From NCBI GenBank assembly GCA_004335835.1, contig RWJK01001250.1:38248-102247 (forward strand): 64,000 bases of DNA. The letters run 5' to 3'. This DNA is from Scenedesmus sp. ARA3 (lineage: Eukaryota > Chlorophyta > Chlorophyceae > Sphaeropleales > Scenedesmaceae). A program made the translations under genes and the position numbers. This document shows, in pieces, positions 55,746 to 64,000 of this stretch (positions are counted from its first letter, which is position 1; every line of letters starts with the position of its first letter). The notes beneath the pieces are model-generated. The model worked only from the letters and a program-made list of their open reading frames with translations, was not told the DNA's origin and searched no databases.

Positions 55746-57508
55746 AGGTGGCATTGGTGCGCCCCGCACACCATCCGGCTGTGCTGCAGCGGCCCTCAAG
55801 CTGGACATGGCAGCAGAGGAGGCACAAAAGCTGCAGGTGTGTACTTCAGGTTTTGTGTGTTCATGTCCAGGGTTTAGTGATATGCTATAACAGGGTTGAG
55901 GTCTAGATGTGCTGCAGCTGCCCTCAAGCTGGACATTGCAGCAGAGGAGGCACAGAAGCTGCAGGTGCGTGTATTTGCCATCCAGGTCCAGAGTTGTTTG
56001 CGTTGCTCTGGCAGGGTTTGTGATCGAATGTGCTTGTGCCTGGGGTCAGCCCTTAGTCACAAGCACATTTGATTACAAACCCTGTGTATCACAGCTCATG
56101 CAACAAGTTAGCTGTTTGTTGGGGACTCCTAAGGCTATCGCCGGAGCTGGCTGGCTGTCCCTCCCTGCTGCTCGCAGCAAAGCTGTTCCTACATATAATA
56201 TTTTGCAACTCTATACGCGTAACTCGACAATCTACCCAACTCTTCATGTCTATCATTGCTGCTTTGCATGGTGCTGCAGGACCTGCTGGCTGAGCTGGCT
56301 GCCTCCAAGGGCGAGGCTGCCTTCTACTCCTGACCCTTTACGTTTGTGTTACATAACAACTGGCCTTGACTGATACATCAAATTTGTTATCCATGCGGTT
56401 TCTGTCTCCGCAGGGCCTGCTGGCTGAGCTGGCTGCCTCCAACGGTGAGGCAGCTGTCTTACCCCCAAAGTGTTATACTCCAAGAGATGTTCTAAAATGA
56501 CTTACGAAGTCTGTTTTTTCAATTTATGCAGGACCTGCTGGCTGAGCTGGCTGCCTCTAAGGGCGAGGCTGCAGAGGACGCTGCTGCTGCTCCTGCTGCT
56601 CCTGCTCCCGACAGCGTGGCAGCAACACAGAAGATTGTAGACACCCTGCAGGGCACAGTGGAGGCCCTACAGGCCTCTCTGTCGAGCCTGTCAGCTCATG
56701 TGGCGCTGCGGGCACGCGCATTGGACCCTGCGGTTGCTGCTGCTGCTGCTGCGGCTGGCCTGGAGGGGGCGGACCTGGACCTGAACACACTGGACAACAT
56801 GGAGCCAGAGTGTGAGTGAAAGTGGGGTTTAGGGCTGTTATGACAAGGGTTTTGGTGTGCTGCTGTGATGGGGTTTAGGCCTGACTTGGTGGAGTGGCGG
56901 CTGGCCTGGAGGGGGCAGACCTGGACTTGAACACACTGGACAACATGGAGCCAGAGCGTGAGTGGGTTTTTGGGTTTTGTGACAAGGGTTTTGGTGTGCT
57001 GTTGTGGCAGGGTTTAGGGCTGACTGGTGCGGCGGCTGCTGCTGGCCTGGAGGGGGCAGACCTGGACCTGAACACACTGGACAACATGGAGCCAGAGCGT
57101 GAGTGGAGTGGAAGTGGGGTTATAGCGCTTATGTTTGAGGATTTAGTGTGTGTTGCTGGCAGGGTTCAGGTTGTGACATGTACCATGGCACTGTGGAGGC
57201 CCTGCAGGCCTCTCTGTCGAGCCTGTCAGCTCATGTAACGCTGCGGGCACGCGCATTAGACCCTGCGGTGGCTGCTGCGGCTGCTGCGGCTGGCCTGGAG
57301 GGGGCGGACCTGGACCTGAACACCCTGAATAGCATGCAGCCAGAGCGTGAGTATTGCTTGGGGTTTGGTTACTTTTGCTCGAGGGTTTGGAGTGTTTTGC
57401 GAGCAGATTCAAGTGTTGACATGAGTCGCGGAACTGTTGAGGCGCTGCAGGCCTCGCTGTCTAGCCTGCCAGCTCATGTGGCGCTGCGGGCACGCGCATT
57501 GGACCCCG

Positions 57509-57541
<33 letters not shown>

Positions 57542-60500
57542 GCCTGGAGGGGGCAGAGTTGGACCTGAACACTCTGGACAACATGGAGCCAGAGCGTGAG
57601 TGGGGTTTTGGGGGGTTTAGAGCTTTGGCTTGATGGGTTGGAGTGTTTCGCTGGTAGGTTTGATTGTTGACATGAGTCACAGAACTGTTCAGGCCCTACA
57701 GGCCTCTCTGTCTAGCTTGTCAGCTCATGTGGCGCTGCGCACACGCGCATTGGACCCCGCGGTTGCCGCTGCTGCTGCGGCTGCTGCTGGAGGGGGCAGA
57801 CCTGGACCTGAACACACTGGACAACATGGAGCTGGAGCGTGAGTGGGAGTGGGGTTTAGGGGTTTTATGACATGGGTTTTAGTGTGCTGTTGTGGCAGGG
57901 TTTAGGGCTGACTTGGTGGAGTGGCGGCTGGCCTGGAAGGTGCTCACCTGCACCCAAACACACTAAATTGCATGTAGCCAGAGCGTGAGTGGGGTTATGA
58001 CTGGTTTTGGTGCTTAGGATCAAGGCTTGAGTGTGCTGCTCTGCCAGGGGTTTGACTGTTGCCAGGTGCCTTCTGGGGTCAGGCAAGCACCCTGGCCCCC
58101 CTAGGGTTGAGGGTTTTGGCTGTTTGCTGCACGCCTGTCCACCGCAAAGCTTCGTAGCTCGCTGCTGCTTCCCTCAAGCACCGAGCATTGGGATACTTTG
58201 CGAGAGCACACCTGTTGTATCTGGCACGCTTGGGCCTCACAATAGTGAGGCATGCCGAGCTACTGATCAGCAGCACATCCGGTTGTTAAACCTATGCTTA
58301 CATATTGTCAAATGTTCAGTCCACTACAGGAAAAGCATTTGTCTTGTTTGGCAGGCAGTAACTCATGTGGTGAGAGAATGGGAGATGCTCGCTTAGATGC
58401 ATTGTAGAACCAGCTTCATCCAGCAACAAGCAACATCCCAGTTGCCTGGGACATTGACTGTCACTGGATCCAGCTTGGCTACAATGCATCCACGCAGGCA
58501 TTGACCATACTGTCACCATATGAGGTGCCCGCAGTCTTGCAAAGTGCATCATGCACTTGTCTGGTTTGGCAGGCAGCAGCTTATGTGGTGAAAGGATGGG
58601 ACATGCCCATTTCAATGCATTGTATTTGAGCTGGAGCCAGCAACAATCAACATCCCAGCTGCCTGGGACATTGACTGTCTCTGGATCCAGCTTGGCTACA
58701 ATGCATCCACGCAGGCATTCACCATACTATTACCATATGAGGTGCTCTGTGCTGGCAGCCATTGTGCAGCACAGCTCTGAGCAGCGCGTGTGCTCTGATG
58801 GCCAGCAAGCAGCAGCCGAGACGCTGTAACAACACGCAGCTGTAGTGCAGCAGTTGTGTGTTGAGGCTGGCAGCAACCGTCAAGCCTTGCAGCGTGCCAG
58901 TGGCACAGCATAGGACATTGTGAGGTATGCCATGAGTTGAACCATTGCTGTGTTGCACATACACAAACTAAATCCGGCCCATCTCTTGACAAGAGGAAGC
59001 TTGTATTCCCCACTGCGTATCTGCGCAGCGGTGCGTATCAGCCCCCTCTTGTCAAAGAACATGGCCAGGTCAATTTGTATGTATGGCGCAGCAATGTTGT
59101 GACTTGAGCACCTGGCAGGCCCTGCGCAGTGTTGAGCTGCGACCAGATGGCGTGGCACTTCAGAGATGCAAACGTGCAAACGTGTGATGTATAATTGCTC
59201 CCTTGCGAGCAAGGGGTCTCCTGGGAAATGCTGTCCTCATCACAGCAACACAGAGGTCTTTGGTTGTGCTCTCAATCGCTTGTTGCTCAAAAGTGCACCC
59301 ACTACCAGTCACTATATTACAGTGGCACCATTGTTGACAGATGTTTGACCATTGTTTGACCCATTGGACTAACTGCCTGCAGTGGACCACCCCTGTACAT
59401 CCTGGGGGCAACAGAGGAAGAGCTGCAAGCAGAGTGGGAGGCTAAAGGCTTCGAGCAATGTTGCAAAACATTGCTAGTCAAACATGTCGCTGTGATTTGA
59501 CTGTCGCTGCTCTTGCTGCTTCTGCTGTTGTTTGACCGTTGACCTGCAGTGGACCACCCCCTGTACATCCTGGGAGCAACAGAGGAAGAGCTGCAGGCAG
59601 AGTGGGAGGCTAAAGGCTTCGAGCAAGTCGCCCGGGGCCGCGTCGCAACCATCCTCATCGCAACCGCAACAGCAGACGGCGCACACACGCACCCAGCAGA
59701 CGCAGCAAAAGCCGGCAGCGCAGCAGGCGGCAGCAGCAGCAGCAGCGGCAGCGACAGCGGCTCGGTGCCCCGTGTGGCAGTTGCTGTGCCGGGTCTGCCT
59801 AGTGGCAAGAGTGTGCTGCAGCTGACTGCGGAGAGGATTCTGAGGCTGCAGCAGCTGGCAGCAGCAGCGACGTTTGGCCAGAACGCACCGGTATCCCGGC
59901 ATGTGCAGTGGTGAGTTGAGATGGCAGACTGGCTGGATGTGTGTCTGCGTTATGTAGCAATCTGTTTTTATTTAGGTCGCAACCGTTGTATTCTTAGCAA
60001 TGAAGCTGTGGGAGCAGCACCCGGCAGCTGCCACTACGTGCGTGGTGTGCCCAGTGGCAAGAGTGTGCTGCAGCTGACTGCGGAGAGGATCCTGCGGCTG
60101 CAGCAGCTGGCGGCAGCTGCCACATTTGGCCAGAACGCGCCTGTTCTCGGCACGTGCAGTGGTGATGGTGCCGGCTGGTTGCATGGCTAAGTCACGCATG
60201 GCTGGATGCACGGCAGAGCCACGCCAGTAAGGCACCTTTTGCTGTGTTTGAGTTTGCATCGAGAACGCACTCTTGTGCACAGCACAGCAGGGCGAGCGAC
60301 ACTCGGCAAGTACTCATCGTATCAGTGCCGCCATGTATCCCTGGTGCCTGCAGGTACATCATGCCGTCACCTGCCACACATCACAAGCTGGCAGCTACAC
60401 TCATGCTCCAGCACTTTGTGCATGTTTCTCGTCACCAATTAATCTGTAAATGTTCTCCCACGCAGGTACATCATGACATCACCAGCCACTCATGACAAGC

Positions 60501-63500
60501 TGGCAGCCACCCTCAAAGAGCAAGCCTTCTTCGGGCTGAGCCAGCACTGTCTCTCTAGTCATTTGCTGGTTGTTCATGTTGCGTGCAGGTACATCATGAA
60601 ATCACCTGCCACGCAAAACAAGCTGGCAGCCACCCTCAAAAGAGCAGGCTTATGTGCCCTAGTTCCAAAGGCTCAAACACATCGTGCAATGCTTCCCTAT
60701 GACATTGATCTAGTTATTGTGACTCCACCCCACACGCAGGTACATCATGACATCACCTGCCACTCACGACAAGCTGGCAGCCACCGTCAAAGAGCAGGCC
60801 TTCTTCGGGCTCAGCCAACGCTGTCTCTCTGATCATTTGCTGGTTGTTCATGTTGCCCGCAGGTACATCATGACCTCTCCTGTCACGCACGACAAGCTGG
60901 CAGCCACGCTCAAGGAGCAGGCCTATCTGCCGTTGTTCAAATGGCTCAAAGACCTTGTGCATGTTTTGTGACAGTTATTACATTCTTGGCATGCCACATC
61001 CCGTGCAGGTACATCATGACCTCTCCTGCCACGCATGACAAGCTGGCAGCCACCCTCATGTTCAATCACATTGTGCATTCTCATTTGTCACCAACTAATC
61101 TGTGAATTGTGTCTCTCCCACGCAGGTACATCATGACATCCCCTGCCACTCATGACAAGCTGGCAGCCACCCTGAGGGAGCAGGCCTTCTTCGGGCTCAG
61201 CCAGCAGCAGGTGACCCTGTTCTGCTGCAAGGCAGCGCCACCGGCCTTTGCTGGCGAGCCGCTGCGCGCGCTGCAGCTGGGGCCAAGCACGCTGACACGC
61301 GGCACGCCCGGTGAGTAGGTCTTTTACATGTTTTGCTGTTTATTGAGCAAACGTGATACATTCTGTGTGTGCTTTTGACTGCGTTCGCTGGCGAGCCGCT
61401 GCGTGCACTGCAGCTGGGGCCAAGCACATTGACGCGCGGCACGCCCGGTGAGCAAGCTGTAATCATACAGTTGTTGTCTTGTACATAGAAAGACTTTGAC
61501 TGCAATCGCTGGCGAGCCGCTGCGTGCGCTGCAGCTGGGACCGAGCACACCGACACACGTCACGCCCGGTGAGCAAACTGTAACTTTGCATTGGCTCACT
61601 TGTAATGCGTGCTGTTGAGGCGCAGTGGCATGGTTCCACACATGCTATCATACAATTCCCTTGTGCATGTTCCACCGCTGCTGTTGTGTACAGGCTCTGG
61701 CGAGGTGTTTGCGGAGCTCAAGCGCAGCGGCGTGCTGCGCGCCATGCGCGGGCGCGGCATTCGCCACGTGGAGGTGAACGCTGTTGACGACAACGTTCTG
61801 GCACGGCCCGCTGACCCGCTGCTGATTGGCTTCGCAATGGACAAGGGCCTCGACGCGGCAGCAAAGGTGAGGCAACATAACACAACTTCATGCAACAGCC
61901 CACAGCAGCTTCAAGCGCCTCATGCCTGCCCCCTGGCTCTATCCCAACCTTTGCTGTTTCTGCACACTGCTGTATCCGCAGGTGGTGGAGCCATCGTCTG
62001 TGTCAGCAGCCTACGCGGCCGCCATGCCAGCAGCAGCAGACAGCAACGATGAGCAGCAAAACCCCGAGCTGCAGAACCAAGGGGAGGCTCTCAACGAGTC
62101 GATCTCCTTCCTGGCCCCTGCAATCGGCAGCTACTACTTCTCATTCACTGCGCTGGACCGCCTTGCAGCATTCTATGATGCCAACCCACTGGCCATGTAC
62201 CGCATGGCGCCGGTAGGAAAGCTGCCCAGCAAGGCGCCACCGCCAGCAATGACTGTGAACCTGCCACCAAATGCCACACAGGCGCAGCGCATGCAGGTGC
62301 GTGCAGCGTGTTTGACGGCATGTGTTTTGCTGCAGTTGCCTGCATTTTTTGTGTGACTGCTATGTGGCGGAGTTTGCCGCACAATTTTTTTGCCGCTGGG
62401 TCACCTATGTCAGCAGTTGGCCATGTACCGCATGGCGCCGGTAGGAAAGCTGCCCAGCAAGGCACCGCCTCCTGCAATGACGGTCAACCTGCCACTCAAC
62501 GCAACACAGGCGCAGCGCATGCAGGTAAGTTCCTCTTGTATCGCAATTTGGGTGCTTGCCTGGCTTACTGACTTGGTGTGATATACAGTTTGGCCAGCAG
62601 TGGGGCAGTCTAAGGCTTATGTTTTGGGCTGTAGGTTATTTGGGGGTCAGCAGTTGGCTATGTACCGCATGGCGCCGGTAGGAAAGCTGCCCAGCAAGGC
62701 GCCACCCCCGGCAATGACTGTGAACCTGCCGCCAAACGCAACACAGGCGCAGCGCATGCAGGTGCGTACGTTGTTGTATTTTGCTTGGTGTTGTGGTGGG
62801 TTCTATGCTTGGTTTCAGTTGTTTGCTGTCTCAATCACACTTGTGCAGCGCTGTGCGCTCCCCGCCTGGTCACACCGCAAAGCTTCGTAGCTCGCTGCTG
62901 CTTCCCTCAAGCACCGAGCATTGGGATACTTTGCGAGAGCACACCTGTTGTATCTGGCACGCTTGGGCCTCACAATAGTGAGGCATGCCGAGCTACTGAT
63001 CAGCAGCACATCTGGTTCAAATCTATAATTTGTTACTTTGTTTCTTTCTTTGTTTAGCTGGTGACAGCGTGATGCCGAACCAAAGGTTTCTCTTGTTTGA
63101 GGCTGGTGGTTTGCTAAACATCAGTTGTGCCGCATGTATCTTGTCTGCAGGCCCAGCAGGCGCTCATGGCAGCGCAGCAGGCAGCAGCAGCACATCTCTG
63201 GCTGCCGCTTTTTGAATGTTGTTGCAAATACGTATTGTTACGTTTTGATCTTTAGTTATCAAACAGGACTGTGACAGCTTGACCTCAAAAACACTCTCTC
63301 CTGCATGCATGTCTGTCAAGGCTGTTTGCTGTTCATCTCTTCAGACACACTTCTTGAACCAATTGTACACCAATGACTAACACTTGCTATTTGTTATCCG
63401 CCTTTATGCAGGCGCAGCAGGCGCTCATGGCAGCACAGCAGGCAGCAGCAGCAGCACCGCCCAAGCCCGTTGACGGCTACGTGCCCACACGCTTCATCAG

Positions 63501-63990
63501 CGACGTCTTCTGCACTGCAGCACCGGCCACACCATCCGCAGCAGGTAAGAGTGCACACAGCCGAGCAAATGGGCACAAGCTGCATGCATTGCATATGTTG
63601 ATGTTCAACTGCTCCCTTCTGCGACACACCATGCCCTGTCACGGTCGCGCTCTGCTGCTGCTGCCACCACCGCTGCTGCCACTGCAGCTGCGTCAGGTGG
63701 CCTGAGCCTGCTGTCTGGCTGCAACCTGGTCAACCTCATACCAGCTTGTCCCCTCTGCATCACAACATGCACCGACACGACCTCACTTCTCCTGCTGCTG
63801 CTGCTGCTGCTGATGCTGCTGCTGCTGCTGCAGCTGCGTCAGGTGGCCTGAGCCCGCTGTCCGGCTGCAGCCTGGCGTACCTTGGTGTTGACAGGGAGGA
63901 GGAGTTCAGCTGTGTGATGGGGGGCGGCCCTCACCTAGCGGTGCCTGAACCTGAGATTGCTGCAGGAGACCTGCTGGCACTGACAACCAG
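45290..63990 (+). CDS. Very large Ala-rich protein with C-terminal UAP-like nucleotidyltransferase fold; runs off the window
   Basis: Exons 45290-45404, 46186-46361, 46900-47049, 47584-47888 (with gap), 48895-48990, 49622-50095, 50458-50805, 50998-51282, 51999-52189, 52588-52660, 53210-53337, 53904-54054, 55459-55531, 55748-55836, 56532-56811, 59550-59910, 61126-61310, 61694-61866, 61982-62296, 63412-63544 and 63834-63990 keep phase throughout, about 1,390 residues so far. Residues 1 to ~950 are Ala/Leu/Glu-rich and unrecognised. From ~950 it follows UDP-N-acetylglucosamine pyrophosphorylase in order: ATEEELQAEWEAKGFEQVA, GLPSGKSVLQLTAERILRLQ, WYIMTSPATHDK, GIRHVEVNAVDDNVLARPAD, AKVVEPSS, then REEEFS. 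The catalytic GGQGTRLG loop is replaced by IATATADGAHTH, and the NGGLY and NAGN motifs are also altered, so a pseudoenzyme is likely. The start (MAALLPWDAL) is the first ATG of the first exon; a further upstream exon is possible. Confidence 0.75.
45888..46185 (+). repeat. Two 5'-partial copies of exon 2 of the UAP-like gene, each after a CTG tract
   Basis: The first ~55 bp of exon 2 (DGAYMEDFKEFLAEAAAA) occur at about 45888-45942 and 46051-46105, then intact at 46186. Each is preceded by a CTG run and an AG acceptor and followed by the same non-exon sequence (GCACTGACACTGACATACC). The unit is about 150 bp. Confidence 0.9.
46510..46586 (+). repeat. 3'-partial copy of exon 2 of the UAP-like gene
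   Basis: It repeats the WNGLKTKQRI.LLGEMQK end with an intact GTGCGT donor, downstream of the full exon (46186-46361). Confidence 0.85.
46789..47185 (+). repeat. Partial copies flanking exon 3 of the UAP-like gene
   Basis: A 5' copy (PEWTGQDEM, about 46789-46830) precedes exon 3 (46900-47049). A 3' copy (AAQKVLLASADKMDWSFLAK, about 47110-47182, GTGCAC donor) follows it. Confidence 0.85.
47779..47828. other. Assembly gap (50 N)
   Basis: Fifty N inside exon 4 of the large gene. The 43 bp before the gap (GCTGTTGACCGGTCAACAGG to GGGCTGGCC) are repeated exactly after it. The gap therefore hides either an unknown number of tandem copies or nothing but an overlap the assembler did not close. Confidence 0.99.
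48030..48676 (+). repeat. Three 3'-partial copies of exon 4 of the UAP-like gene
   Basis: Copies at about 48030-48148, 48295-48411 and 48555-48676 read ESEGLKGMVDSADLAVNALL to LAPAEKLQ and end in a GTGGGC or GTAGGC donor. The copy at 48295 has a frameshifting insertion at the TTGACCGGTCAA palindrome. The intervening 140-180 bp are also similar between units. Confidence 0.92.
49310..49502 (+). repeat. Two 5'-partial copies of exon 6 of the UAP-like gene
   Basis: The exon start (LLELLRGIALVPA) recurs at about 49313-49345 (decayed) and 49459-49497 (nearly exact, with GCAG acceptor), before the intact exon at 49622. Confidence 0.85.
51334..51835 (+). repeat. Partial copies between exons 8 and 9 of the UAP-like gene
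   Basis: First comes a 3' copy of exon 8 (about 51334-51408, with an internal stop and GTGGGT donor). Then come 5' copies of exon 9 (about 51606-51655 and 51722-51825, AASLA.ITLE readings). Intact exon 9 starts at 51999. A GCCGCT hexanucleotide run follows at about 51825-51900. Confidence 0.82.
52790..53160 (+). repeat. Four 5'-partial copies of exon 11 of the UAP-like gene
   Basis: The exon start (VEALRRDGLVVLGLS) occurs at about 52795-52830 (decayed), 52881-52925, 52991-53035 and 53101-53145, before the intact exon at 53210. The spacing is about 110 bp. The last three keep an ACGCAG or ACACAG acceptor. Confidence 0.92.
53405..53640 (+). repeat. Two 3'-partial copies of exon 11 of the UAP-like gene
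   Basis: Both repeat QLGMLQEATANPSTSLDALT and end in AG|GTGC donors (about 53411-53487 and 53562-53637). They are nearly identical to each other and differ from the parent at the same sites, so the second arose from the first. Confidence 0.9.
54110..55230 (+). repeat. Nine 3'-partial copies of exon 12 of the UAP-like gene
   Basis: Copies of LRQLMSEQKALAVDLFGKLQ lie at about 54113-54178, 54249-54330, 54398-54440, 54496-54569, 54633-54712, 54775-54817, 54885-54941, 55008-55085 and 55149-55230. Nearly all end in CTGCAG|GTGTG or similar. The parent is 53904-54054. Breakpoints differ between copies. Confidence 0.93.
55905..55970 (+). repeat. 3'-partial copy of exon 14 of the UAP-like gene
   Basis: It repeats ALKLD.AAEEAQKLQ and a GTGCGT donor, about 70 bp after the parent exon (55748-55836). 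Confidence 0.9.
56278..56450 (+). repeat. Two 5'-partial copies of exon 15 of the UAP-like gene
   Basis: The exon start (LLAELAAS.GEA) recurs at about 56280-56325 and 56414-56452, each after an AG acceptor, before the intact exon at 56532. Confidence 0.88.
56885..57990 (+). repeat. Six 3'-partial copies of exon 15 of the UAP-like gene
   Basis: Copies at about 56893-56960, 57028-57100, 57183-57346, 57428-57598, 57682-57840 and 57915-57987 repeat GLEGADLDLNTLDNMEPE; three reach back to GTVEALQASLSSL. Most end in GTGAGTG. The parent is 56532-56811. Confidence 0.92.
58141..58284. repeat. 144-bp dispersed repeat, copy 1
   Basis: It differs from 62874-63017 at one base only. It contains GTAGCTCG near one end and its complement CGAGCTAC near the other, and a perfect stem GCCTCAC-AATA-GTGAGGC. 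It lies in the intron between exons 15 and 16 of the large gene and does not resemble any exon. Confidence 0.95.
58341..58756. repeat. Tandem duplication of about 210 bp
   Basis: 58341-58556 and 58557-58756 share long stretches, including GGATCCAGCTTGGCTACAAT followed by GCATCCACGCAGGCATT, with scattered differences. It is not derived from an adjacent exon and lies in the same long intron (56812-59549). Confidence 0.9.
59382..59465 (+). repeat. 5'-partial copy of exon 16 of the UAP-like gene
   Basis: It repeats DHP.YILGATEEELQAEWEA (with a one-base loss) behind a CTGCAG acceptor, about 170 bp before the intact exon 59550-59910. Confidence 0.92.
60030..60170 (+). repeat. 3'-partial copy of exon 16 of the UAP-like gene
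   Basis: It repeats PSGKSVLQLTAERILRLQQL through FGQNAPV and a TG|GTGATG donor, about 130 bp after the parent. Confidence 0.92.
60352..61065 (+). repeat. Six 5'-partial copies of exon 17 of the UAP-like gene
   Basis: Copies at about 60352-60412, 60467-60550, 60589-60645, 60740-60825, 60863-60935 and 61010-61065 start at a GCAG acceptor and read YIM.SPATHDKLAATLKEQ before breaking off at different points. The intact exon is 61126-61310. Confidence 0.94.
61380..61570 (+). repeat. Two 3'-partial copies of exon 17 of the UAP-like gene
   Basis: Both repeat FAGEPLRALQLGPSTLTRGT-type sequence and CCCG|GTGAG donors (about 61385-61448 and 61505-61569), downstream of the parent. Confidence 0.92.
62418..62761 (+). 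repeat. Two 3'-partial copies of exon 19 of the UAP-like gene
   Basis: Both read LAMYRMAPVGKLPSKAPPPA to QAQRMQ and end in GTAAGT or GTGCGT donors (about 62418-62524 and 62654-62761). The parent is 61982-62296. Identity is very high, so these are recent. Confidence 0.94.
62874..63017. repeat. 144-bp dispersed repeat, copy 2
   Basis: This copy matches 58141-58284 at 143 of 144 bases, 4.7 kb away in the same orientation. It sits in the intron between exons 19 and 20 of the large gene. Confidence 0.95.
63149..63195 (+). repeat. 5'-partial copy of exon 20 of the UAP-like gene
   Basis: It repeats AQQALMAAQQAAAA with a TCTGCAG acceptor, about 220 bp before the intact exon 63412-63544. A similar 5' copy of exon 21 lies at about 63682-63730. 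Confidence 0.85.
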
Positions 63991-64000
63991 GTGGGGTTTA

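Noticed and set aside
62874..63030. tRNA-derived SINE, from GGTTCAAATCT resembling a B box
   Set aside because: The match lies at the very edge of the 144-bp repeat and is absent from the other copy; no A box or tRNA fold is present.
59550..63990. Plastid UGP3 (sulfolipid UDP-glucose pyrophosphorylase)
   Set aside because: The block order and wording (WYIMTSPAT, VDDN, REEEFS) follow UAP rather than UGP3.

Overview
The window looks like nuclear DNA of a chlorophycean green alga, probably of the Scenedesmus/Tetradesmus kind; the species is inferred, not proven. The grounds are intron-dense genes with GT(G/A)...GCAG introns, extreme CAG/CTG trinucleotide content that gives poly-Gln, poly-Ala and poly-Ser runs, an intraflagellar transport gene, a plant-type molybdenum insertase and a plant-type carotenoid dioxygenase. 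Two 50-N scaffold gaps are present (23802-23851 and 47779-47828).

Layout. On the + strand: an M43-like metallopeptidase (416-2149), IFT70/TTC30 (3232-7978, 14 exons, 656 aa), a 943-aa protein ending in a SAP motif (8611-13022), and a DUF3598-like protein (14644-18097). On the - strand: a CCD1/NCED-type carotenoid cleavage dioxygenase (26177-20165, 8 exons, 688 aa), a MYND-finger protein (about 30880-27010), and a MoeA/Cnx1E molybdopterin molybdenumtransferase (37890-32663, 9 exons, 453 aa). Then a + strand nicotinamidase with a likely signal peptide (38738-40384, 329 aa), a - strand armadillo-like protein (43825-42683), and a very large + strand gene from 45290 past the window end. That gene encodes about 950 residues of Ala-rich helical sequence followed by a UAP-type nucleotidyltransferase fold without its catalytic loop. 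Exon phases were checked by hand; they join in frame in every model listed with full exon coordinates. These genes do not form a pathway and are not an operon. Each has its own introns and mostly its own flanks; MoeA and nicotinamidase are divergent.

The outstanding feature is not a gene but a pattern. In five of the genes most introns are filled with partial, diverged tandem copies of the neighbouring exon. Copies carrying the 5' part of an exon plus its acceptor always lie upstream of the intact exon. Copies carrying the 3' part plus its donor always lie downstream. This is what tandem duplications across one splice junction would leave: the protein stays intact while the intron grows and gains decoy splice sites. 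IFT70, nicotinamidase and the M43 gene in the same window are nearly free of it. A second pattern is that long CTG tracts often sit directly in front of 3' splice sites, while exonic tracts read CAG in the sense direction.
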